The notes under the pieces: model-generated
Told to the model about the DNA's origin: nothing
Database searches by the model: none
What the model saw: the letters and a program-made list of their open reading frames with translations, nothing else
In this document: positions 1 through 5,333 of the stretch, piece after piece
Position numbering within the stretch: the first letter of the stretch is position 1
How the letters are laid out: each line of letters begins with the position of its first letter
Made by a program: the position numbers and the translations under genes
NCBI RefSeq assembly: GCF_018336475.1
Contig: NZ_CP048741.1
Span: 1,702,655 to 1,708,643 of the forward strand
Origin: Romboutsia sp. 13368
GTDB taxonomy: Bacteria > Bacillota > Clostridia > Peptostreptococcales > Peptostreptococcaceae
Direction: 5' to 3'
DNA: 5,989 nt

Positions 1-49
1 CTCACAGTTTTAGCTTTTATATTTATTTTATAATTTCATAAATTTTAAT

Positions 50-739
50 TTATAAAAATTTCATTAAAATTGGCACTAATATTACGGTAATTGTACCACA
101 TATACCTATAGCTAATCCACTCATTGCACCTTCAACTTCACCCATTTCTAATGCCTTAGTAGTACCTAATGCATGTGCTGAAGTTCCTAATGCTATTCCC
201 TTGGCTACAGGATTTTTTATTTTACCAATTTTAAAAATAACTGGAGATATAATAGCACCTAAAATACCTGTTAATATTATTGAAACTACCGTAATTGCTT
301 CTAGCCCATTTAAAGTTTTAGTTAATGAAATTCCCATTGGAGTTGTTATTGATTTTGGTATTAATGAATTTATTATATCAATATTAGCATTAGTAAAGTA
401 TCCAATTGCCTTTATAGATATAAATGATACTATCACACCACAACTTATTCCTATTAATATTTCTATAAAATATTTTTTTAATAAATCAAACTGCTTGTAC
501 AATGGTACTGCTAATACAATTGTAACTGGTCCTAAAAAGAAATTTATACTATCCGCTCCTAATTTATAACTTTCATAAGGAATTTTTGTTATTATTAAAA
601 ATAATATAATTCCAACTATAGCTATAAGTAGTGGATTAAATATAGGATTTTTAGTTTTTTTCTGTATATATATTCCTATATTAAAAAATATAATCGTAAG
701 TACTATTCCAAAAATTTCTGTGTCAAATACATTATACAT
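50..739 (-). CDS. lrgB: LrgB/CidB-family membrane protein
   Basis: This 229-residue polytopic membrane protein has the usual LrgB length. Hydrophobic segments lie around residues 9-25, 36-51, 65-80, 91-113, 148-170 and 204-226. The C-terminal half carries the family signature: PKSITTPMG at 128-136, ILTGILGA at 155-162, then GTSAHALGTTKALEMGE at 185-201 and EGAMSGLAIG at 203-212. LrgB proteins act with LrgA in the cytoplasmic membrane. In staphylococci the pair was described as an antiholin-like modulator of murein hydrolase activity; the related Bacillus PftAB pair takes up pyruvate. Which role applies here cannot be read from the sequence. The ATG lies two bases after the lrgA stop, and its Shine-Dalgarno (AAGGAG, 748-753, 8-base spacing) lies inside the end of lrgA, so the two are cotranscribed and probably translationally coupled. 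The protein is intact, ending in TAA at 50-52. No convincing terminator is visible in the last 49 bases. Confidence 0.95.
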   Translation of the reverse strand: MYNVFDTEIFGIVLTIIFFNIGIYIQKKTKNPIFNPLLIAIVGIILFLIITKIPYESYKLGADSINFFLGPVTIVLAVPLYKQFDLLKKYFIEILIGISCGVIVSFISIKAIGYFTNANIDIINSLIPKSITTPMGISLTKTLNGLEAITVVSIILTGILGAIISPVIFKIGKIKNPVAKGIALGTSAHALGTTKALEMGEVEGAMSGLAIGICGTITVILVPILMKFL

Positions 740-741
740 CC

Positions 742-1104
742 TTAATTCTCCTTAGTTTTTTTGTCTATCATTATATCAACTAGTTTCCCTGTTACATACA
801 TAACTATAATAGTACTTATAAGTATTGTAATAACTAGTACAAGTATATTATTTGCTATAAGATTTAGCGATTTAATTAAAGAAACACCTGCTGGTATAAA
901 AAATATCGCCATATTATCTAAAAAGAAATTACTTACTTCACTTATACTTTCTATTTTTAAAATTTTAATTTTTAAAAGTACAAATAATAATATCATACCT
1001 ATAATACTACCCGGTATAACAACTATATTTTGTATAAATGAACTAATATATTCTCCCACTGCCCATAAACCTAATATTATAGCTAACTGATTTAGTATTT
1101 TCAT
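742..1104 (-). CDS. lrgA: LrgA/CidA-family holin-like membrane protein
   Basis: This 120-residue protein has the four hydrophobic segments expected of the LrgA/CidA family, at about residues 5-24, 28-45, 60-78 and 84-106. The typical motifs are present: IPGSIIGMILLF at 30-41 in the second segment and FFIPAGVSLI at 68-77 in the third. A short basic tail (KLVDIMIDKKTKEN, 107-120) should face the cytoplasm. Family members form small membrane oligomers that work with the LrgB partner encoded immediately downstream, either in controlling murein hydrolases and lysis or in moving pyruvate or related small acids. The ATG at 1104 is supported by AAGGAG at 1111-1116 with 6-base spacing. The 75-base gap to the WG-repeat gene holds an AT-only palindrome (1133-1154), making this the likely first gene of an lrgAB transcript. 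Whether the locus should be called lrgA, cidA or pftB needs phylogeny and physiology. Confidence 0.92.
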   Translation of the reverse strand: MKILNQLAIILGLWAVGEYISSFIQNIVVIPGSIIGMILLFVLLKIKILKIESISEVSNFFLDNMAIFFIPAGVSLIKSLNLIANNILVLVITILISTIIVMYVTGKLVDIMIDKKTKEN

Positions 1105-1132
1105 ATTTGTCTCCTTTTAACGTCGTATAAAG

Positions 1133-1154
1133 TATAAAATTAAATAATTTTATA
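1133..1154. promoter_or_regulatory. 22-bp AT-only palindrome upstream of lrgA; possible operator
   Basis: TATAAAATTA at 1133-1142 and its exact reverse complement TAATTTTATA at 1145-1154 are separated by AA. On the lrgA strand it is followed by a tandem TTTATAC TTTATAC (1138-1125), which holds TATACT, a good -10 candidate, about 25 bases before the Shine-Dalgarno. No matching -35 is evident. The position suits an operator over the lrgAB promoter. Composition makes chance palindromes fairly likely, and there is no U-run that would make it a terminator of the upstream WG gene. Confidence 0.35.
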
Positions 1155-1179
1155 TCATTAACTTTACCCTTATAATATA

Positions 1180-2160
1180 TTAGTTTCTAAATTCTAAAAA
1201 AAGCCTTCCTTGTTTGTCTATATAATTACTATTATTGCCCTGAATTACTTGTGCATATCCGTCTTGAAAATCTGATATACTATCAAACATTGGAATTATA
1301 TGTACTTTACCTAAAGTATTTAAAAAACCCCACATGCCACCTTTAGGATTGCTACTCCCTTTCCCTAAAGAGTCTGCTCCTATATTAAATCTAGCTAGAC
1401 CTTCTTTAAAATTGCAAGCATAGTCAAATATAGGTTCTATTACTATTATTCCAGATTTATTTATATACCCCCATTTACCATCAACACATATCGCTGCTAA
1501 CCCTTCAGAAAATGGTTTAGCACTATCATATATAAAATCTATAATAATATTTCCAAATTTATCAATATACCCCCACTTTTTATTTATCCTAACTGCAGCT
1601 AATCCTTCAGAAAAATCTGTAGCAATATCATATATATGTGATATTACAAATTCTCCAGACTTATTTATATATCCATATTTATTTTTATATTCAACCAATG
1701 CTCTTTCCTCGCAAAATAAATTAACATAAGTATAATTGGGATTTATAACTATATTTCCAGACTTATCTATATATCCCCACTTTTTATTCATTCTAATACC
1801 TGCTAAACCTTCCTTAAAGTTAGATGCACTTTCAAAAGCTGGATCTATAACTATATTTAGTGATTTATCTATATATCCACATCTACCATCTACACTTATT
1901 TTAGCTAATCCATCATTAAATTCTCCAGCACTATCTAAATGTAAAAATATTTGGGTATATCCACTTTTGTCTATATACCCAAATACCCATTTTGATGATT
2001 TATTTATTTTTTTTATATATATTATAACACAATATCCATCTTTAAATCTTTCTGATACATACTTAAATTTAGGTTTTATAACTATCTCCTTATTCTTATT
2101 TATAAAACCATATTTACCATCTTTAAGTATAGGAAGAAATAATTCTTTTTGTTTTACCAT
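1180..2160 (-). CDS. WG-repeat protein
   Basis: This 326-residue protein is built almost wholly of WG (KWG) repeats of the form W-G-Y-I-(D/N)-K-x-G-x-x-V-I-x-P-x-F, followed by F-x-E-G-L-A. The aromatic-Gly pair that opens each unit falls near residues 17, 60, 94, 128, 162, 196, 230 and 277, with a degenerate last unit near 312 (NYIDKQG), giving about nine units. From 60 to 230 the spacing is exactly 34 residues. The first unit is longer, and a Gly/Ser-rich insert (261-275, around DSLGKGSSNPKGG) separates units seven and eight. No signal peptide, membrane segment or catalytic domain is visible, so I expect a cytosolic beta-rich binding protein. WG-repeat proteins are common in Clostridia and Bacteroidetes, and their ligands are mostly unknown. 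The ATG at 2160 follows AGGAGGT (2166-2172) by five bases. It stands between a TPR membrane protein gene and lrgAB, but no functional link is demonstrated. Confidence 0.9.
   Translation of the reverse strand: MVKQKELFLPILKDGKYGFINKNKEIVIKPKFKYVSERFKDGYCVIIYIKKINKSSKWVFGYIDKSGYTQIFLHLDSAGEFNDGLAKISVDGRCGYIDKSLNIVIDPAFESASNFKEGLAGIRMNKKWGYIDKSGNIVINPNYTYVNLFCEERALVEYKNKYGYINKSGEFVISHIYDIATDFSEGLAAVRINKKWGYIDKFGNIIIDFIYDSAKPFSEGLAAICVDGKWGYINKSGIIVIEPIFDYACNFKEGLARFNIGADSLGKGSSNPKGGMWGFLNTLGKVHIIPMFDSISDFQDGYAQVIQGNNSNYIDKQGRLFLEFRN
1474..1881 (-). repeat. Four in-frame 102-bp WG repeat units
   Basis: Residues 94-229 of the WG protein form four consecutive units of exactly 34 codons (102 bp). 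Their starts are CGYIDKS, WGYIDKS, YGYINKS and WGYIDKF, and three of the four end in F-(K/S)-EGLA followed by a short basic or acidic turn. On the + strand the recurrent trace is a 'ttatctatatatcccca'-like block. The third-from-first unit (128-161) is the most diverged, with LFCEERALVEY in place of the F-x-EGLA motif. The copies differ at many codons, so this is old duplication, not a recent tandem expansion. Confidence 0.75.
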
Positions 2161-2232
2161 ACTATACCTCCTACAACATAATAAGTATATTAAAATATTA
2201 TTATTTTATAATTATTTTATAAGGTATAGTAT
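2159..2232 (-). promoter_or_regulatory. 11-bp inverted repeat covering the WG-gene RBS and start
   Basis: AGGTATAGTAT at 2222-2232 is the perfect reverse complement of ATACTATACCT at 2159-2169. In the minus-strand transcript the upstream arm (ATACTATACCT) could pair with AGGTATAGTAT, which comprises the 3' half of the AGGAGGT Shine-Dalgarno, the spacer and the first two bases of the ATG. The intervening 52 bases are almost pure A/T. If formed, the 11-bp helix (3 GC and 8 AU pairs) would hide the translation start. As DNA, the same symmetry could be an operator. The upstream arm lies just after the stop codon of the TPR gene (2252). Confidence 0.4.
2201..2222. repeat. Perfect 11-bp tandem repeat upstream of the WG gene
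   Basis: TTATTTTATAA occurs twice head to tail (2201-2211 and 2212-2222). On the WG-gene strand it reads TTATAAAATAA twice, so each copy carries a TATAAA -10-like hexamer. It abuts the upstream arm of the inverted repeat. No clear -35 hexamer (TTGACA-like) is seen at 17 bases from either copy, so a promoter here is possible but not established. Confidence 0.5.
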
Positions 2233-2251
2233 TCATAATGTTATATATATA

Positions 2252-3652
2252 TTATTTAGATAGTATTTCCTTAACTTTTGAGTTATTGTACATACTATCT
2301 GGAACTTCACTTCTCATTCCATAGAATGTCTTTTTAGCATTTTCTAAATCATTTGTATTATAATATAGCATTCCTAATTGATAAAATGCATCATCATAGT
2401 ATTGGTCATTTTTATTATAAGTATTTATATACTTTTTATAATACTTTTTAGCTTCTTCATAGTCATCTATTTTTTCACTCAATAAAGCTACTTGGTATAT
2501 AGATTCAGATATATACTTTTTAGTCTTACCATTTTCAACTATATTCTTAAAGTATGATATTGCCTCTTTATAATTCTTTTCTGACTTTAATTTGATTGCT
2601 TCATTATATAAATCAGATTCACTAGCAATTAACATTTCTTGATTTTTTGAACTATCTAAAACCTTATTTGTTTCATCTAGTTTTTGACTAGTTTCATTTA
2701 GCTTCTCATTAGTTTCACTTAATTCTTTATCAATTGTATTTATTGTTTCATTCTTCATTTCTAATTGAGCATTTAAAGTTTCAATCTTATTTTTACTATT
2801 TATATGATATGCTATTATTCCAAGGCCTAATGTTCCTATTATTATATATGGTAAAATATTTTTTTTATTTTTAGGTTTAGTTTCAATCTTTTCAGACTTT
2901 ACATCCTTATTTTCTATTTTAGCCTCAAATAAAGCATTATCTTTATCAACTTCTTGTAACTTACTTAGGTAATATTCTTTCTTCTTTGAATTACCTATCT
3001 TATCATAAAGTAAAGCTAATATAACATAAGGTTCTATTAAGTCTGGATCTTCTTCTATAATATTGTTTAATATATGTATAGATTCTTGATTTAAATCTTC
3101 ATTTATAAATCTAATTGAATGATTATATCTAGCTAAAAATACTTTAAATTCATCAGATGATAGTATATCTACATATTTTCTTGATAATTCATTATTACCA
3201 TAGCACATAGCTGTATAAAAACTTTCAAATGACTTTGAAAAGTCACATTTTAAAAGTTTTAATAACCCTCTTAAATTTAGTATATCTACATCCTTAGGAT
3301 TAATTTCTAATGCCTTCTCTATAATTTCAATAGCAGTAGTAATATAATTCTTAGAAGCTAAGTTTAGTGCTTCATTATAATTTTTAAAAGATTCTATCTT
3401 TAATTCTTTAGATGTATCTTCTAAGGAACTATTTAGTGTATTTTGTAAATTTAGTATCGTTTCTTCTTTATAATTTGTAGTAACATAACTTTGTTTTAAT
3501 GCTTTTAATGTTTCATTACTTTCTTCTTCATCTATATTAAAAAATGTTAAGTCTGATTTTTCTTCTTCTATTAAAGATATATCTAAACTCTTTTTTTTCA
3601 TCGTTTTTATATCATTTATTATACTTTTTCCTAAAATAACAATCTCCTCCAT
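2252..3652 (-). CDS. Bitopic membrane protein with TPR domains on both sides
   Basis: I do not recognise a named family for the whole 466-residue protein. Residues 1-85 are acidic, Lys/Glu-rich and probably disordered or helical. TPR-like helices follow: 90-118 (including the TPR-type AIEIIEKALEINP), 121-150, and 188-236 (ESIHILNNIIEEDPDLIEPYVILALLYDKIG). One hydrophobic segment at 266-284 is preceded by a Lys-rich stretch (259-264), which predicts the N-terminus inside and the C-terminus outside. Right after it comes a coiled coil (about 287-335) with heptads LSETNEK, LNETSQK, LDETNKV. The C-terminal part (346-455) is a second TPR array resembling BamD/YbgF-type TPRs (NYKEAISYFKNIVENG, DYEEAKKYYKKYI, DLENAKKTFYGM). 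It likely acts as a scaffold linking cytoplasmic partners to the wall-facing space. The annotated ATG has no upstream Shine-Dalgarno; GGAGGAG lies inside codons 1-3, so the true start may be a few codons later. Confidence 0.85.
   Translation of the reverse strand: MEEIVILGKSIINDIKTMKKKSLDISLIEEEKSDLTFFNIDEEESNETLKALKQSYVTTNYKEETILNLQNTLNSSLEDTSKELKIESFKNYNEALNLASKNYITTAIEIIEKALEINPKDVDILNLRGLLKLLKCDFSKSFESFYTAMCYGNNELSRKYVDILSSDEFKVFLARYNHSIRFINEDLNQESIHILNNIIEEDPDLIEPYVILALLYDKIGNSKKKEYYLSKLQEVDKDNALFEAKIENKDVKSEKIETKPKNKKNILPYIIIGTLGLGIIAYHINSKNKIETLNAQLEMKNETINTIDKELSETNEKLNETSQKLDETNKVLDSSKNQEMLIASESDLYNEAIKLKSEKNYKEAISYFKNIVENGKTKKYISESIYQVALLSEKIDDYEEAKKYYKKYINTYNKNDQYYDDAFYQLGMLYYNTNDLENAKKTFYGMRSEVPDSMYNNSKVKEILSK
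3644..3650 (-). promoter_or_regulatory. Shine-Dalgarno GGAGGAG inside the 5' end of the TPR gene
   Basis: The minus strand reads ATGGAGGAGATTGTTATT from 3652. The perfect anti-16S match begins with the G of the ATG, so it cannot serve that ATG. The in-frame codons at a suitable distance are ATT (codon 4), GTT (5) and ATT (6, positions 3635-3637); the next in-frame ATG is codon 18 (3599-3601) and has no ribosome site of its own. Either the ATG is used in a near-leaderless way, or a rare AUU-type start is used, or the motif is accidental. Confidence 0.45.
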
Positions 3653-3663
3653 TCTATATAATT

Positions 3664-3692
3664 AAGATATCATATTTATTATTTTAAGTCAA
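3664..3692 (-). promoter_or_regulatory. Extended -10 vegetative promoter of the TPR gene
   Basis: The minus strand carries TTGACT (3692-3687, five of six matches to the -35 consensus), a 17-base spacer and TATCTT (3669-3664) as -10, preceded by TGA, an extended -10 TGN motif. The predicted start of transcription is near 3657 (an A), only about five bases before the ATG at 3652. An overlapping TATGAT (3674-3669) could be an alternative -10, but its spacing to TTGACT is too short. Upstream on the + strand is a direct repeat TTTTACT-A-TTTTACT (3704-3718). Confidence 0.6.
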
Positions 3693-3763
3693 AAGTATAC
3701 ATTTTTTACTATTTTACTGCATTTTTCTATATAATAATAAAATGACATACTTTACATATAATT

Positions 3764-5254
3764 TTAAGGATTTATCTGTTCTTGTTCTACAGTTTCTTGT
3801 TCTACTGGTGGTTGTACTAATGGATTTTGTTGATTAGACTCATCAGTAGTAGTATTTTCATTTTGAGAGGTATTATCTTCTTCAAAAATATTTTCATCTT
3901 CTGTTATAATCGGTTCTTCTTGTATCTGTTCCATAGTACCAACTGCTATAATTTCTTGCTTTTTAGGATAATAAGATACATACACTTTTTCTTTTTTTAT
4001 TTCATTTCCATTACCATCTTTATATACTCTATATGTCGATACTGTATATCCATATCTACCTGACTCTAAGCGTTTTTCTTCTCCTTTAGGCAAAGTTGGG
4101 TCATCAACTTTTTTTATCGGTGCTTCTGATACATTATCTGTATTAGTTACTATTTCTATATTTTGTTTATCTTCTTTACTTCCATATATAGTACAAGTTA
4201 AAGTATTTCCATAAACAGAATTTTTTATATATACAGGATATTCTAAATTATTTTTAAATATAAAATCTATAGCTCCATCACTAACAGTAGCATCCCTTCC
4301 TTTTTGCACATAAGACGATGGAATTGAATGATTTTTTATAGATTCAATTTCTAGTCCTGCGTATAAAACAGCATTGTAAAGTGTTGTTGATACTTGACAT
4401 ACTCCACCACCTACACCTTCTTGAACTACACCTTGAACAATTACAGGGGCATTTTTATATCCATTGCTTATAGTTCTTTTCCCTGTATGTTCATTATAAG
4501 AAAAAGTCTCTCCTGGCATTAACAATACATTGCTTGTACTTTTTGCTGCTAATTCAATATTGTGACTTCTACCTGCAACAGATGAATCAAATTTAGTTGA
4601 ATACTGTCCAATTATAGTTTCTATATTTTCTAAATTTTCTTCTCTAATATCTGGTTGTATATTTTCAACAACTAATTCTATAGTTGTACTTCCTTTTTCT
4701 AATTCTTTTATACTATTTAAAAAACTTTTATCTTCATCTAGTTTAACTCCAACTTCATCTTTTTGTATTTGTATATTAGAATTTTGTATATTTATACTTG
4801 CATTTTTCATAGGAACATTTATATCTTTTGACAATTCTTCTATATATAATTTAAGCTTTTCTTTATTATAGTTAACAGATAAATCTATTGTATTTTTTTT
4901 GCCTATTAAACTACTTATAGTTTGTTTTATATTTTCTATAAAAGTTCCTTTTCTATTTATGTCGTATGCATTTTCTACAGTTTGAGTTATATCATAACTA
5001 AAATTTATTTCATTAGGTTCTATTATAAATTGCTTATCATTATACCTAAACTCAACATTCTCTAATTTGTACAAATTTTCTAATTTTTTAATAGCTTGAG
5101 CTTTTGTTAAATTACCTATATTAATATTATTTACATATGTATCTTTACATATTTTATCACCATTTATAATTATACTTAAACTAAATATAGCTAAAAGAAA
5201 AATAACTAAAACGCTTCCTAAAAGTATGTATATTTTTTTATTAGTATTTTTCAT
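3764..5254 (-). CDS. Membrane-anchored VanW-domain protein
   Basis: This is a 496-residue cell-envelope protein. Residues 8-30 form an N-terminal hydrophobic anchor or uncleaved signal after MKNTNKK; there is no lipobox, though Cys36 follows. Residues about 38-200 resemble the peptidoglycan-binding-4 region that usually precedes VanW domains (NINIGNLTKAQAIKKL near 43-58). The VanW domain spans about 217-360 and shows its hallmarks: AGRSHNIELAA (227-237), LMPGETFSYNEHTG (245-258), EGVGGGVCQVSTTLYNAVL (279-297), conserved His309 and GRDATVSDGAIDF (319-331). A G5-like region follows (about 366-440, ending KKEKVYVSYYPKKQEIIAVGT). The tail (441-496) is acidic and Gln/Pro-rich and probably disordered. 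VanW is named after an accessory gene of some vancomycin-resistance clusters; its biochemical role is not settled, and nothing here indicates resistance, since no van ligase or dehydrogenase is adjacent. The ATG at 5254 has AAGGAG (5263-5268) with 8-base spacing. No clear terminator follows the stop at 3764. Confidence 0.93.
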   Translation of the reverse strand: MKNTNKKIYILLGSVLVIFLLAIFSLSIIINGDKICKDTYVNNINIGNLTKAQAIKKLENLYKLENVEFRYNDKQFIIEPNEINFSYDITQTVENAYDINRKGTFIENIKQTISSLIGKKNTIDLSVNYNKEKLKLYIEELSKDINVPMKNASINIQNSNIQIQKDEVGVKLDEDKSFLNSIKELEKGSTTIELVVENIQPDIREENLENIETIIGQYSTKFDSSVAGRSHNIELAAKSTSNVLLMPGETFSYNEHTGKRTISNGYKNAPVIVQGVVQEGVGGGVCQVSTTLYNAVLYAGLEIESIKNHSIPSSYVQKGRDATVSDGAIDFIFKNNLEYPVYIKNSVYGNTLTCTIYGSKEDKQNIEIVTNTDNVSEAPIKKVDDPTLPKGEEKRLESGRYGYTVSTYRVYKDGNGNEIKKEKVYVSYYPKKQEIIAVGTMEQIQEEPIITEDENIFEEDNTSQNENTTTDESNQQNPLVQPPVEQETVEQEQINP

Positions 5255-5280
5255 TTTTTACTCTCCTTAAGACAACTTTA

Positions 5281-5315
5281 ATTATTAAAAGCGTGCTATA
5301 AACACGCTTAATAAT
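5281..5315 (-). terminator. Rho-independent terminator after the upstream partial gene
   Basis: AAGCGTG (5289-5295) and CACGCTT (5303-5309) form a perfect 7-bp stem with four G/C pairs and a 7-base loop. It can be lengthened through a two-base bulge by ATTATT (5281-5286) with AATAAT (5310-5315). Read on the minus strand, the stem is followed by TTTTAATAATT, an interrupted U-tract. It lies 24 bases after the stop codon at 5334. The + strand also has a T-run (5315-5320) after the stem, so it could act in both directions, although no + strand gene is present. Confidence 0.7.
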
Positions 5316-5333
5316 TTTTTATACCGTCACTAT

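Noticed and set aside
38..53. Short palindrome ATAAATT-TT-AATTTAT at the end of lrgB as a terminator
   Set aside because: It is A/T only, overlaps the stop codon and is not followed by a U-tract on the minus strand; this is expected by chance in such DNA.
201..1090. Open + strand frames opposite lrgB and lrgA (201-569, 761-1090)
   Set aside because: They lie antisense to genes with strong family signatures, have no proper ribosome sites and encode hydrophobic sequence that mirrors the membrane genes.
1736..2263. Open + strand frame opposite the WG gene
   Set aside because: Its internal repetition is the reverse image of the WG repeats, and it lacks a ribosome site; it is a shadow.
3700..3763. 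Terminator after the VanW gene
   Set aside because: The best hairpin (CATTTT with AAAATG) has a single G/C pair and no U-run. The direct repeat TTTTACT-A-TTTTACT at 3704-3718 is too simple to call a binding site.
3827..4063. Open + strand frame opposite the 3' part of the VanW gene
   Set aside because: It is a Phe/Ile-rich translation of the complement of a Glu/Gln-rich tail; there is no independent support.
3764..5254. Vancomycin-resistance locus
   Set aside because: VanW domains are widespread in Clostridia outside resistance clusters, and no van ligase, dehydrogenase, dipeptidase or VanRS regulator is present in the window.
5255..5333. Promoter for the VanW gene between the terminator and its ATG
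   Set aside because: Only 26 bases separate the hairpin from the ribosome site, and the TATAAA upstream of the hairpin has no matching -35; no call can be supported.
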